Source: JANWHQ01 sp963775275 (GTDB lineage Bacteria; Pseudomonadota; Alphaproteobacteria; Caulobacterales; Caulobacteraceae). From it: 64,000 nucleotides of DNA. Shown piece by piece: positions 44,203-53,324 of the stretch. Below the pieces are notes generated by a model. That model made no database searches and was not told the origin of the DNA. It was given only the letters and a program-made list of their open reading frames with translations. Position 1 is the stretch's first letter, and each line of letters starts with the position of its first letter. The translations under genes were made by a program, and so were the position numbers. The DNA lies in the NCBI GenBank assembly GCA_963775275.1, contig CAVZII010000005.1, forward strand, positions 4,340,001 through 4,404,000, in the 5' to 3' direction.

Positions 44203-44889
44203 ATGTCCGACGACGCCGTTCGAGCCGCGAAGCGCCCGAGCCTCGGCCGCAAGGCCGCGGCGATCCTGGCGGCGGGCCTGTACCTTTGCCTGCTGGCGGC
44301 CCGTCCCGGCGTCGCGATGGTCACGGCGGGACAACCCGGCTTCCAGGCGGCGCCGGCGTCGGCCGACGCGCGGCGGATGCTGAGCTGGGTGACCGGGACC
44401 GGCGACAACCGCGGCATGCCGTTCGTGGTCGTCGACAAGAAGGCGACCGAGGTCTTCGTGTTCGACGGGACGGGACGGCTCCTCGGCGCGACGCCCGTGT
44501 TGATCGGGCTGGCCCGGGGGGACGACTCGGCGCCCGGCATCGGGGACAAGAAGCTGGCGGACATCCCCCCGAACGAGCGCACCACCCCGGCCGGACGCTT
44601 CGTGGCGTCCCTGGGCTATGCCCTGGGCAAGGACGACGTCCTGTGGGTGGACTATGACACCGCCCTGGCGCTGCACCGCGTGCTGGCGGCGAGCTCCAGG
44701 GAGCATCGCCTGGAGCGGCTGGCCTCGGCCACGCCCCAGAGCCGCCGCATCACCTTCGGCTGCATCAACGTCCCCGTGGACTTCTTCGACAAGGTCGTGC
44801 AGCCCGCGTTCACCGGGACCAACGGCATCGTCTACATCCTGCCGGAGACCAGGCCGCTCGCGGCGGTGTTCTTCACCCCGGCGTCCTGA
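44203..44889 (+). CDS. L,D-transpeptidase (YkuD)-like protein
   Basis: 228 residues with an N-terminal membrane anchor or signal (AAAILAAGLYLCLLAARPGVA). The YkuD-type domain starts at FVVVDKKATEVFVFDGTGRLLG and holds NERTTPAGRFV. The catalytic motif is RRITFGCINVPVDFFDKVV, with the nucleophilic Cys in G-C but without the His that precedes it in the canonical S-H-G-C. A sub-branch I recall has Y/F-G-C-I-N-V-P, so it may still be active. The fold makes or hydrolyses L,D cross-links in peptidoglycan. ATG 44203 is preceded by GGAGATGGGCC. Confidence 0.83.
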   Translation: MSDDAVRAAKRPSLGRKAAAILAAGLYLCLLAARPGVAMVTAGQPGFQAAPASADARRMLSWVTGTGDNRGMPFVVVDKKATEVFVFDGTGRLLGATPVLIGLARGDDSAPGIGDKKLADIPPNERTTPAGRFVASLGYALGKDDVLWVDYDTALALHRVLAASSREHRLERLASATPQSRRITFGCINVPVDFFDKVVQPAFTGTNGIVYILPETRPLAAVFFTPAS

Positions 44890-45065
44890 GGGCCCGAGGC
44901 GCCGGGCGGGCGACGGCCGCCGCCAATCCGCGCAAAGGTTCCGCGGAATCCGAAAAATATTGCGGCTTCAATTCAGCCCATTCGTACCCATATATTCTGT
45001 AATCTCCTAGCATCAAATCCAGCTTGGCCCTCGCGGCCAGAGCAAGTACAAAAACAGGTACGAAA

Positions 45066-45986
45066 ATGAACGCCCGTCTTTCGACGAATAGTTTTAGGCA
45101 AGTTCTTCTATCAGGATGTCTGGCCGCATTGACCGGCCTGTCTATTTCAAGTCCAGCCCTGGCAAAGTCGAATACGTCCGACTCCGGCGTGCCGGACAGT
45201 GGGATCTATGTCGGCCTGGGCGGGGGTTATCATTCGATCAGCTTCGGGACCCAGGATATCTATGGATACGCGACCTCCGACGTCTTCAAGAACGGGGTGC
45301 AGATCTCCAGCGGATCGGCCGGCGGCCCTGGCGTCATTGAGATGGGCTCTCAGAATACGTTCGCGCCTACGGCCAAGGCCGGGTATTTCCGGCACCTCCC
45401 GGACAGCAACTGGCTGTGGGGCGCAGAGCTGTCCTATGGCTATCTGGGATCCACCTCCACGGTCCAGAACGCCCTTCTGCCGCAGGCGGGATCGACCACG
45501 CCGACGGGCAGCACCGTGTCCACGCCGTTCACGGGCAACGCCGTCATCCATTCCTACCAGACGAGCATCAAAGACCAGGCCAAGTTCATGCCCTTCGTCG
45601 GCCGCTCGTTCTCGAGGAGCTTCGTGTATTTCGGGGCCGGCCCCACCCTCTCCCACGTGCAGACCAAGCTCAACGGCGTGATCGGCTTCGCCGATGTCAC
45701 GGGCGTGCCGAGCGACATATCGGGGGCGCCGCAAAGCTTCTCCCACGCCAACTGGGTGATCGGCGGCGCGGCGATGGTCGGCGCGACCTACTTCTTCGAC
45801 CCGTCCTGGTTCCTGGATGTCCGCTATGTGTACGGCATGACGAGCAAGCCGACCGTCACCTATCCGGCCACGTTCACCAATCCGAACGGCGTCAACGGCA
45901 CGACGATCACGGGAAGCGGCTATACGACGACGTCCGGCCGGGTGATCACCCAGGGGATCGGGTTCACCATCAACAAGATGTTCTGA
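45066..45986 (+). CDS. Outer-membrane beta-barrel-type protein
   Basis: 306 residues with a signal peptide (RQVLLSGCLAALTGLSISSPALA). The mature chain has alternating hydrophobic strands (YVGLGGGYHSISFG, TAKAGYFRHLPDSNWLWGAELSYGYLG, FVYFGAGPTLSHVQTKL, WFLDVRYVYGM, TQGIGFTINKMF) and the C-terminal Phe typical of BamA-inserted porin-like barrels. It looks like an OmpA/OmpW-sized barrel of unknown cargo. The upstream 45 bp are AT-rich (CATATATTCTGTAATC), and codon usage is less GC-biased than in neighbours, suggesting horizontal acquisition or high regulation. Confidence 0.8.
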   Translation: MNARLSTNSFRQVLLSGCLAALTGLSISSPALAKSNTSDSGVPDSGIYVGLGGGYHSISFGTQDIYGYATSDVFKNGVQISSGSAGGPGVIEMGSQNTFAPTAKAGYFRHLPDSNWLWGAELSYGYLGSTSTVQNALLPQAGSTTPTGSTVSTPFTGNAVIHSYQTSIKDQAKFMPFVGRSFSRSFVYFGAGPTLSHVQTKLNGVIGFADVTGVPSDISGAPQSFSHANWVIGGAAMVGATYFFDPSWFLDVRYVYGMTSKPTVTYPATFTNPNGVNGTTITGSGYTTTSGRVITQGIGFTINKMF

Positions 45987-46312
45987 CGCCGAACGACGGG
46001 GCGCAGGCGCTGCTTCAGATCGGTCGGCATCCGTTCCTGGCTCACGGGATGGCCCTGGGCGTCGAACCTGGCGCGCAGCGCCGAGCGCGTCATCGTGGCC
46101 AGGGACTTCGGGGACACTGCACCCATCTTCCCACCAGCGGCAGACCAACTGAGGGTCCCAGGTAGCGTGTCCAAAGACCCCAGGACATGTCATGCGGCGG
46201 CGCCATAAGCCGGGTTGCGCCGGCAGGGCGTTCGAACAGGACTGAGACTCCGTCGCGTGACCGTGGCGGAACGCGGAGCGCCTGCTAGGCTCGCGCAAAC
46301 CGGGGAAGCTCC
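45987..46312. other. Intergenic stretch, no supported gene
   Basis: 326 bp between the barrel and the MBL genes. A minus-strand frame across 45920-46174 exists but has no family features, no ribosome site, and overlaps the barrel gene end. No promoter recognised. Confidence 0.5.
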
Positions 46313-47263
46313 ATGATGCTCCAGCGCCTGGGCGGGCTGCTTGCCGCCCTTTGCCTGCTCGCCTTGCCCGCCGCCGCCCAGGTCCCCGCGCCGGCGCCCG
46401 ACCTCCCTTTCAAGCTGCAAGAGGTCGGACCCGGGGTCTGGGCCGCCGTAGGCGGTCCCATGGCGGGCTCGAACGCCGGGTTCGTCATCGGGGACGACGG
46501 GGTGCTGGTGGTCGACAGCTTCTTCCATGCGGACGCGGCCAGGGCCCTGCTGGGCGAGATCCGCCGGATCACCGACAAGCCCATCCGGTATGTGGTCAAC
46601 ACCCACTATCACATCGACCACGTGTCCGGAGACGCCGTGTTCAAGGCGGCCGGCGCGACCATCATCGCCCACAGGAACGTTCCGGGCTGGATCCACGGCG
46701 AGAACATCCACCTGATGGGCGGCGACAAGATCCGGCCCGAGTACAGAGCCCAGATCGACGCCCTGATCGCGCCCGACCGGACGGTGGACAAGCGCACCGT
46801 CCTGACCCTCGGCAGGCGCCGGATCGAGCTGATCCCCATGACCGGCCACACCGGCGGCGACCTGACGGTGAGCGTTCCGGACGCCAAGGCGGTGTTCGCC
46901 GGCGACATCCTCTGGAACCACATCAGCCCGACGACCATCGACGGGAAGATCATCGTCTGGACCGCCGACCTGACCCGCCTGGAGGCCCTGCCCGGCGCCG
47001 ACGTCTTCGTGCCCGGCCATGGCGAGGTTGCGACGGCCAGGGACGTGGACGACCTGAAGAGCCTGTTCCAGGACCTCACGCGACTGACCCGCGAGGCGCG
47101 CGCGAAGGGCCTGACGGGAGACGCCCTCGCCGCAGCCGTGGCGCCCAAGCTGATCGCCCTGCACCCCGGCTGGACGCGCCTGGAACGCAACGCACCGGCG
47201 CTCGCGGTCCAGATGGACCAGGAACTGGCGGGAACCAAGCGCGTGCCGACCCCGGCGGGCTGA
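46313..47263 (+). CDS. Secreted MBL-fold hydrolase
   Basis: 316 residues, signal peptide (RLGGLLAALCLLALPAAAQ). Zinc motif H98-Y-H100-I-D102-H103, then MTGHTGGDLTV (His), VFAGDILWNH (Asp) and VPGHGEVATA (His). It belongs to the SoxH/PqqE-neighbour type of periplasmic MBL proteins (quinoprotein-relay-like). The substrate is unknown. It stands upstream of a cytochrome c/Vgb-like fusion with which it may work, as both are periplasmic; the two are 150 bp apart. Confidence 0.9.
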   Translation: MMLQRLGGLLAALCLLALPAAAQVPAPAPDLPFKLQEVGPGVWAAVGGPMAGSNAGFVIGDDGVLVVDSFFHADAARALLGEIRRITDKPIRYVVNTHYHIDHVSGDAVFKAAGATIIAHRNVPGWIHGENIHLMGGDKIRPEYRAQIDALIAPDRTVDKRTVLTLGRRRIELIPMTGHTGGDLTVSVPDAKAVFAGDILWNHISPTTIDGKIIVWTADLTRLEALPGADVFVPGHGEVATARDVDDLKSLFQDLTRLTREARAKGLTGDALAAAVAPKLIALHPGWTRLERNAPALAVQMDQELAGTKRVPTPAG

Positions 47264-47413
47264 GGCGGCTGGGGACGTGAAGGCGCGCCCGCCGCGTGAT
47301 CGCCCAAGGCCGGACGGACCACCAGGAGCGACAGGGAGCGGCGCGCGCTGCGAGACCTTGCGCTTTCGCTCCAGGCGGGATGAGGTCCGATCCGAGACAC
47401 GGGGAGGACGTCC

Positions 47414-48653
47414 ATGAGCCGGATTGCGTTCCTGACCATCGTGGGCGGCGTCGCCGCCGTCGCCGTCGCTGCGGCCGTGGGGGCCGGCGCCCAGCCCCGG
47501 GCGGCGCTGCCGCCGGGGCCGGCCCACGACCTGGTGGAGCAGAAGTGCGGCGTCTGCCACGCCATCGGGCGCGTCACCTTCGCGGGCTATGACCAGGCGG
47601 GCTGGCGCGGGCGTGGTCGCGCGGATGACGAACATGGGCGCCGAGGTCTCGCCCGCCGAGGCGGACCAGATCGCGGCCTACCTGGCCGCCAACTTCCCCG
47701 ACCGGCGCCCGCCGGCGGTGATCCTGGCCGGGCCGGTCAAGGTGAGTTTCCAGGAGTGGAAGCTGCCGACCGCCGGCTCGCGGCCGCACGATCCCCTGGC
47801 CACGCCCGACGGCATGCTCTGGTACACCGGCCAGATGGCCAATCTGCTGGGCCGGGTCGATCCCAGGACCGGCGCCATCAAGGAGTTCAAGCTGCCGCAT
47901 GCGAACTCCGGCCCGCACGGGCTGGTCGCCGACAGCCAGGGGCGGATCTGGTTCACCGCCAACTTCGCCGCCTACATCGGCCGGCTGGACCCCAAGACCG
48001 GCGAGGTGGTCGAGTTCAAGATGCCCGATCCGGCCGCGCGCGATCCGCACACGCTGGTCTTCGGGCGCGAGGGCCAGATCTGGTTCACCGTCCAGGGCGG
48101 GAACATGTTCGGCCGGCTGGATCCCAAGACCGGCCAGATCAAGCTCGTGACCATGTCCACGCCGCGGGCCAACCCCTACGGCATCGCGCTCGATTCCAGG
48201 GGCGTTCCCTTCTTCGACGAGTTCGGGACCAACCGGATCGGCCGCGTCGATCCGGCGACGATGAAGGTGCATGACTATGTGCTGCCCGATCCCGCGAGCC
48301 GGCCGCGGCGCATCGCCATCGGCCCGGACGACATGGTCTGGTTCTCGGACTACGCCCGCGGCGCGCTCGGCCGGCTGGACCCGAAGACCGGCGCGGTGAA
48401 GGAATGGCCCTCGCCCGGGGGGCCGAAGTCGCAGCCCTATGCGATCACGGTGCTGGACGGAGCGGTCTGGTACGTGGAGTCCAACACCCGCCCCAACGCC
48501 CTGGTGCGCTTCGATCCCAGGACCGCATCGTTCCAGACCTGGGGCATCCCCGCCGGCGGCGGGGTGGTGCGCAACATGATGGTCGCGCCCGGCCACAAGC
48601 TGGCCATCGCCGAGAGCGGGATCGACATGGTCGCGCTGGCCACGGTGCGTTGA
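47414..48653 (+). CDS. Cytochrome c plus Vgb-like beta-propeller fusion, one-base frameshift
   Basis: About 412 residues when repaired. After an N-terminal signal or anchor (AFLTIVGGVAAVAVAAAVG) there is a c-type heme site C45-G-V-C48-H49 and a small cytochrome domain, then a seven-bladed Vgb/SMP-30-like propeller with repeated G-R-V/L-D-P-K/R-T-G blades (GRVDPRTGAIKEFKLP, GRLDPKTGEVVEFKMP, GRLDPKTGQIKLV). One extra base near 47604-47607 breaks the cytochrome domain after DQAGW; the next frame continues AGVVARMTNMGAEVS to the natural stop. Propellers of this type resemble streptogramin B lyase but occur widely as sensors or enzymes. The fusion suggests a periplasmic redox function. Confidence 0.85.
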
Positions 48654-48679
48654 AGGGGGGCGCAGAGCCGACGCTCAGC

Positions 48680-48790
48680 CGGATCCCCCCATCCGCCTTC
48701 GCCAAGGCTTCGGCCCACAAGGAGGGGGAAGATCAGGGCCGTGAAATCCTCCCCCTTTGGAGGAGGCGTGGAGGGGGCGGGCCCCGTGAG
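48680..48790. repeat. GC-rich palindromic intergenic repeat, copy E
   Basis: GGATCCCCCCATCCGCCTTCGCC... AAGGAGGGGGAAGATC and CCTCCCCCTTTGGAGGAGGCGTGGAGGGGGC form nested inverted blocks between convergent genes. It belongs to the same class as copies A-D, though degenerate. Confidence 0.55.
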
Positions 48791-48811
48791 GCGGATCGGA
48801 CGCGTGACGCC

Positions 48812-49279
48812 CTAATCGAGGTGCAGCAGCTCGATCTCGTGGCCTTCGGGGTCGGCGACGAGGGCGACGCGGGCGCCGGGGGAGGCCCGGGGGGCCGACC
48901 GCGACGTGGCGCCGGCGGCCATGGCCCGCTGATAGGCCGCGTCGACATCGGTGAGGTAGAAGCCGATGGGTCCGTTGGCGTTGCCCAGGGTGATCGTGCG
49001 CTTGTCCTTGTAGAAGACCAGGGCGAGATCGAGCCCCTTGGGGTTGGTCAGGATGACTTCCGTGAAGCCGGGGCTGTCGAGGCGCTTCTGCTGGGTCATG
49101 CCGAAAGCCTTCTCGTAGAAGGCCTGCATGGTCGGCAGGTCCGACACGTTGAACTTCAGGAAGGACAGGCTGAGCGGCGCCGGATCGGCGGGCGCCGCGC
49201 GGGCGTCCCGAGCGCCCGGCGCGAGGGCGAGGCTCGCCGCCGCCGCCAAGACCAGGCCGATGCCGTGGCGTGTCTTCAT
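48812..49279 (-). CDS. Secreted VOC (glyoxalase-like) protein
   Basis: 155 residues with a signal peptide (RHGIGLVLAAAASLALAPG... ARAA). The VOC domain is complete for a half-size unit: LSFLKFNVSDLPTMQAFYEKAFGM (metal-site His replaced by Lys/Asn), a loop TEVILTNPKG, IGFYLTDVDAAYQRAMAAGA, and VALVADPEGHEIELLHLD with the terminal metal Glu. A secreted VOC protein is unusual but known. GGGAGGGAA precedes ATG 49279. Function unknown; it may bind rather than convert a small ligand. Confidence 0.85.
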   Translation of the reverse strand: MKTRHGIGLVLAAAASLALAPGARDARAAPADPAPLSLSFLKFNVSDLPTMQAFYEKAFGMTQQKRLDSPGFTEVILTNPKGLDLALVFYKDKRTITLGNANGPIGFYLTDVDAAYQRAMAAGATSRSAPRASPGARVALVADPEGHEIELLHLD

Positions 49280-49484
49280 GACTTCCCTCCCTTGCCCGTC
49301 TCGCCAGGGCGCCCGTCGCCAGGCTCCGTTCCGCTGCGAAGACCGGACGGCCGACGCGGCCGCAGAGTGCGCAGTCCAGCTGGGGATATCAACCGGCGGT
49401 GACACCTGAAAAGGCCCGACCGGGGCGACTTGCGCGGCAAGGCTCTACGGGTTGAAGCTGCATGGCCCGGAAACGGGGGGAGAC

Positions 49485-50681
49485 ATGCTCCGACTTAGGC
49501 GGCGCTCGCTGATCGCGCTGGCCGGCGCCGCGCCGGCCCTGCTGCTGGGCGCCGGCGCCGACGCCCAGCTACACTACGCCTTTCCCCTGCCCGTCGACAT
49601 CATCGCGGCCGGCTCGCCCTGGCCGGTGATGGCCGACGGGCGGCTGCGCCTGCTCTACGAACTGCGCGTCACCAACTTCGCCATCGCGGGGGCCGGGCTG
49701 AGGCGCATGGAGCTGACGCGGCTGGAGGTCGAAGGGGACGGCCGCCCCATCGCCGCCTTCGAGCAGGCCGCGCTGAAGGGGATGCTCATGCCGATCGGGC
49801 CCCCGGATCCACCTGGCGCCCCGCCGGAGATCCTGGCGCCCGGGCGCGCCGTGCTGGTCATGCTCGACCTCGCCCTGGCGCCGGGCGCCGCGGCCCCCAC
49901 GCGGCTCGGCCATCGCCTCACGGTCGCCGATCCCGCCACCGGCGAGCGCCTGACCGTTGCGGGCCCCATGGTGGCGGTGGTCCGGGCGCCGCCGCCGCTG
50001 ATCGGGCCGCCGCTGAGGGGCGCGGGCTGGGCGGCCCTCGAGGCGCTGTCGAACCCGGGCCATCGCCGCGCGATGTCGGTGAGGGACGGGCGCACCTGGA
50101 TCGCCTCGCGCTTCGCGATCGACTGGGCCAGGCTCGGCCCCGACGGCCGCATGTTCGACGGCGATCCGGCCCAGAACGCCAGCTACCATGACTGGGGCGC
50201 GCAGGCCTTGGCGGTCGCCGACGGCCTCGTGGTCGAGGCCAGGGACCATGCGAGCGACAACCGGGGCAATCGGGGGCCCGAACAGCCGCTCGACCTGGAC
50301 GGCGTGGCCGGCAACAGCGTGCTGCTGAAGCTCGGTCCCGGCCGCTACGCCGTCTACGACCACCTGAAGCAGGGCAGCGCGCGCGTGCGCGCCGGCGAGC
50401 GGGTGAAGGCCGGACAGGTCCTGGCCGAGGTCGGCAACTCCGGGAGCACGATCGCGCCGCACCTGCATTTCCACCTGATGGACGGCCCGGTCCACAACGG
50501 CGCTCAGGGCATCCCCTACGAGCTGCGCGTCTTCACGGACTTCGGGGCCGCGCCCGCGCTTCGGGCCCTGCTGGCCGGCGAGCCGTGGCGAGCGAGCGCC
50601 GCGCCGGTCGTCCGCCGCCACGAGTTCCCGCTGGACCGCGCGGTGGTGTCATTCGAGGATCGGGGATCGGGGCGGCCATGA
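49485..50681 (+). CDS. M23-family peptidase
   Basis: 398 residues with a Tat-like or Sec signal (RLRRRSLIALAGAAPALLLGAG). An N-terminal Ig-like part of about 190 residues is followed by the LytM/M23 zinc peptidase domain: SYHDWGAQALAVADGLVVEARD (first zinc His region), GNSVLLKLGPGRYAVYDHLKQGS, RVKAGQVLAEVGNSGSTIAPHLHFHLMDGP with the HxH ligand pair. Such enzymes cut peptidoglycan cross-links or act as LytM regulators. ATGA overlap with the next gene couples their translation. Confidence 0.88.
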   Translation: MLRLRRRSLIALAGAAPALLLGAGADAQLHYAFPLPVDIIAAGSPWPVMADGRLRLLYELRVTNFAIAGAGLRRMELTRLEVEGDGRPIAAFEQAALKGMLMPIGPPDPPGAPPEILAPGRAVLVMLDLALAPGAAAPTRLGHRLTVADPATGERLTVAGPMVAVVRAPPPLIGPPLRGAGWAALEALSNPGHRRAMSVRDGRTWIASRFAIDWARLGPDGRMFDGDPAQNASYHDWGAQALAVADGLVVEARDHASDNRGNRGPEQPLDLDGVAGNSVLLKLGPGRYAVYDHLKQGSARVRAGERVKAGQVLAEVGNSGSTIAPHLHFHLMDGPVHNGAQGIPYELRVFTDFGAAPALRALLAGEPWRASAAPVVRRHEFPLDRAVVSFEDRGSGRP

Positions 50682-51244
50682 CGACAGACGAGGCCGTGGT
50701 CGGGGTGTCGGACCACGCGGGCTGGGCGGTGCTGGTGACCGTCGCGGGCGGCGGGGCGATCCTGGACCGGCGCCGCATCCGGCTGGTGGACGAGGATCTT
50801 CCGAGCCTGCCGCACCATCACGACGCCCAGGGGCTGCCGCTGGACCAGGCGCTGGACCTGATCGGGCGCGTGCAGCGCTCGGCGGAACGGCATGCGACGC
50901 AGGAGCTCGAGGCCCTGGCCGCCGCGGTGGGCGTGAAGATTCGAGGGGCCGCGATCCGCCGATGTCCGCCGCTGCCCGCGACGGTGGCCGAGCGGCTGGG
51001 GGACTACCGGGCCCAGAACGTCGCGGACACGGTGATGTTCCGCACGGCGCTGGCCGAGGCGGCGGAGCGGCGCGGCTGGGACGTGCGCTGGTACGAGACC
51101 AGGACGGTGATCGGCCAGGCCGCCCGCGCGCTGGACGTCGGGGACATGGACGAGCTCTTCGCCCAGGCGAGGACGCGGCTCGGGCCGCCCTGGACGGTCG
51201 ACCACAGGCTGGCGATGTCGGCGGCCGTCGCCTTCGCGGATTAG
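50678..51244 (+). CDS. Hypothetical protein, RNase H-fold-like
   Basis: 188 residues. The start VGVSDHAGWAVLVTVAGGGAILDRRRI has the G-x-S-D/D-x-x-x pattern of a first beta strand in RNase H/actin-like folds, and the end GPPWTVDHRLAMSAAVAFA has the H-R-x-A-x-x-A helix seen in Holliday-junction-resolvase-like proteins, where the Asp/His residues would bind metal. This is a weak structural guess; I do not recognise the family. Translation is coupled to the M23 peptidase by an ATGA overlap. Confidence 0.7.
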   Translation: MTTDEAVVGVSDHAGWAVLVTVAGGGAILDRRRIRLVDEDLPSLPHHHDAQGLPLDQALDLIGRVQRSAERHATQELEALAAAVGVKIRGAAIRRCPPLPATVAERLGDYRAQNVADTVMFRTALAEAAERRGWDVRWYETRTVIGQAARALDVGDMDELFAQARTRLGPPWTVDHRLAMSAAVAFAD

Positions 51245-51255
51245 GGCTCGGGCCA

Positions 51256-51705
51256 TTGGCGGCCGCCAAGCTGCAGGTGTGGCAGGCATTCATCGCCTGG
51301 GGCCGCCACTTCCATTCGGGCGGCAAGACCGCCGGATCACGCGCCACGGTCGCCTGCATGATCTTCGGCGCGTTCGCGGGCATGGTCGCGGTGCTGCAGG
51401 CCGGGCGGCTCGGCGCGCTGGGTCCGCTGGCCGCGCCCGTGACCGTGGGCCTGGGCGCGACCGCGATCGTCCTTTCCTCGAAGCTGCCGCTGCTGGCGAC
51501 GATCCCGGCCAGCGTCTACGGCTTTGCGGCCATCGCCGGGCTGATCCTGCAGGGCGCGGGGATGACGCCGACGGCGGCGCTGGCGCCGACGATCCTGTCG
51601 ATCCTGATCGGCGCGGCGTTCGGCGATGTCTCCGAAGTGCTCGCCGGCGCGCTCACGATGAAGGACGTCGCCATCGAGGGGGCCGCCGACAGCCAGGCCG
51701 TCTGA
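51256..51705 (+). CDS. DUF1097-like inner-membrane protein, start uncertain
   Basis: Up to 149 residues with about four membrane segments. WQAFIAWGRHFHSGGKTAGSR and the following helix pairs match the DUF1097 (E. coli YcdZ-like) layout. Family members usually have one more N-terminal helix before this, which is missing or frameshifted here. In the frame of the preceding gene, ATG 51217 would give MSAAVAFA and a one-base shift would join LGLGPLAAAKLQV, so another indel is possible. As it stands TTG 51256 is the first start. Function unknown. Confidence 0.6.
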   Translation: MAAAKLQVWQAFIAWGRHFHSGGKTAGSRATVACMIFGAFAGMVAVLQAGRLGALGPLAAPVTVGLGATAIVLSSKLPLLATIPASVYGFAAIAGLILQGAGMTPTAALAPTILSILIGAAFGDVSEVLAGALTMKDVAIEGAADSQAV

Positions 51706-51736
51706 CGACGGCGGGGCGCCGGCCGGACGGGATCGA

Positions 51737-53020
51737 TCACCGAGCGGCGAGCGCCGGCGGCCTGGGCCCGCCGCAGGCCCAGTCCAGGAGCTCGACGGCG
51801 TGGACCACGGGCGTGGACGCGCGCAGGCCGATCTGGACGGCGCAGCCGATGTTGCCGGTTGCGATGACGTCGGGCTGAAGGCGGGCCAGCGTCTCGGCCT
51901 TGCGCTCGCCGAGCCGGCCGGCGATCTCGGGCTGGAGGATGTTGTAGGTCCCCGCCGAGCCGCAGCAGAGGTGGGCGTCCTGTGGCGTGCGCACGGTGAA
52001 GCCGGCGGTTTCGAGCAGGCGCCGGGGCGCATCGGCGAGCTTCTGGCCGTGCTGGAGCGAACAGGGCGCATGCCAGGCCACGACCAGGGGCTCGGGGGCG
52101 GCCATGGGCGGAAGGTCGATGGCGGCGAGGAGCTCGCCGACGTCCCTGGCGAGGGCTGAGACGCGGGCGGCCCCGGCGGCCCAGGCCGGGTCGTCCCGGA
52201 GCATGAAGCCGTAGTCCTTGATGGTGACGCCGCAGCCCGAGGCGGTGATCACGATGGCGTCCAGTCCCCGGGCCTCGATCTCGCGCGTCCAGGCGTCGAC
52301 GTTGCGGCGGGCGGCGGCGAGGGCCTCGTCCTTGCGGCCCATGTGGTGGACCAGCGAGCCGCAGCAGGCCTCGCCGGGGGCGAGGACCACCTCGTAGCCG
52401 GCGCGGTGGAGCAGGCGCGCGGTCGCCTCGCGGATCTGGGGGCTCAGGACGGGCTCGGCGCAGCCCTGGAGCAGGGCGACGCGGCCCTTGGGCGAGGCCG
52501 GTCCCCGGGACTCGATCCGGGGCGCGGGGGCCGGGCGCGGCGGGGCGAGCGCCAGCATGGCGGCGATGGGGCCCCGGCCGAACAGGGGCCGGGCTGGCCT
52601 GACCAGCCGCGCCAGCGCCAGGGCCAGTCGGAAGCGGCCGGGATGGGGCAGGACCCGGGCGAGGAGCGCGCGGATCGCCCGCTCGCGCCAGGGCCGGCGC
52701 CAGCGGTCCTCGACGTAGGCGCGGGCGTGGTCGACCAGGTGGGCGTAGTTCACGCCCGAGGGGCAGGTGGTCACGCAGGCCAGGCACGAGAGGCAGCGGT
52801 CGATGTGCTTGACGACCTCGGCGGAGGGCGCCGCCTCGTGCTCGAGCATCTCCTTGATCAGGTAGATGCGCCCGCGCGGGCTGTCGAGCTCGTCGCCGAG
52901 CAGGACGTAGGTCGGGCAGGTGGCGGTGCAGAACCCGCAGTGGACGCACTTGCGGATCACGGCCTCGGCGGCGGCCGTGCCGGGATCGGCGAGCTGGGCG
53001 GGGGTGAAGCGGGTCTGCAT
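51737..53020 (-). CDS. glcF: Glycolate oxidase iron-sulfur subunit GlcF
   Basis: 427-residue iron-sulfur subunit of membrane-associated glycolate oxidase. Two 4Fe-4S ferredoxin motifs: C25-V-H-C28-G-F-C31-T-A-T-C35-P and C76-L-S-C79-L-A-C82-V-T-T-C86-P, then two CCG domains (GEACCGSLVHH and HLCCGSAGTYNI). It passes electrons from GlcD/GlcE to the quinone pool, oxidising glycolate or D-lactate to glyoxylate or pyruvate. It is the third gene of a leftward glcD-glcE-glcF set, but separated from glcE by 304 bp holding a palindromic repeat. Confidence 0.95.
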   Translation of the reverse strand: MQTRFTPAQLADPGTAAAEAVIRKCVHCGFCTATCPTYVLLGDELDSPRGRIYLIKEMLEHEAAPSAEVVKHIDRCLSCLACVTTCPSGVNYAHLVDHARAYVEDRWRRPWRERAIRALLARVLPHPGRFRLALALARLVRPARPLFGRGPIAAMLALAPPRPAPAPRIESRGPASPKGRVALLQGCAEPVLSPQIREATARLLHRAGYEVVLAPGEACCGSLVHHMGRKDEALAAARRNVDAWTREIEARGLDAIVITASGCGVTIKDYGFMLRDDPAWAAGAARVSALARDVGELLAAIDLPPMAAPEPLVVAWHAPCSLQHGQKLADAPRRLLETAGFTVRTPQDAHLCCGSAGTYNILQPEIAGRLGERKAETLARLQPDVIATGNIGCAVQIGLRASTPVVHAVELLDWACGGPRPPALAAR

Positions 53021-53203
53021 CAGCGAGCCGCCGTGGCCGGCCGGGAGGCGCCGGCGTCACTTGCAAGGAGAACCGCAGAGGACGCGGAGGGGAGCAGAGG
53101 CTTCCTGTCCTCTGCGAACTCGGCGCCTTCTCCGCGAGCTCCGCGGTTATCCCTGCTGGACGCGCGGGCGCACGTGGAAGCGAATGTGGAGGATCTCTCC
53201 CAA

Positions 53204-53293
53204 CCGTCATGGCCGGGCGAAGTCCCGGCCACCCATGAACGCCGGCGCCCGCAGGCGTGCATGGGTCCCCGGGACAAGCCCGGGGATGACGAT
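53204..53293. repeat. Palindromic repeat (GTCATGGCCGGG family), copy 3
   Basis: CCGTCATGGCCGGGCGAAGTCCCGGCCACCCATGAACGC... CATGGGTCCCCGGGACAAGCCCGGGGATGACG, the best-preserved copy. Two hairpins joined by inverted CATGGGT/ACCCATG blocks. It lies inside the glcE-glcF gap. The rest of that gap (53021-53203) holds no gene I can support. Confidence 0.8.
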
Positions 53294-53324
53294 GGGATGG
53301 AATTCGGGTGAGAACCGTGCACCG

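Noticed and set aside
45920..46174. An 84-codon minus-strand gene after the barrel protein
   Set aside because: Overlaps the end of the barrel gene, lacks a ribosome site and any family pattern.
42712..47263. True metallo-beta-lactamase resistance genes
   Set aside because: The MBL proteins have the general zinc motif but lack features I associate with B1-B3 lactamases; they fit generic periplasmic MBL hydrolases.
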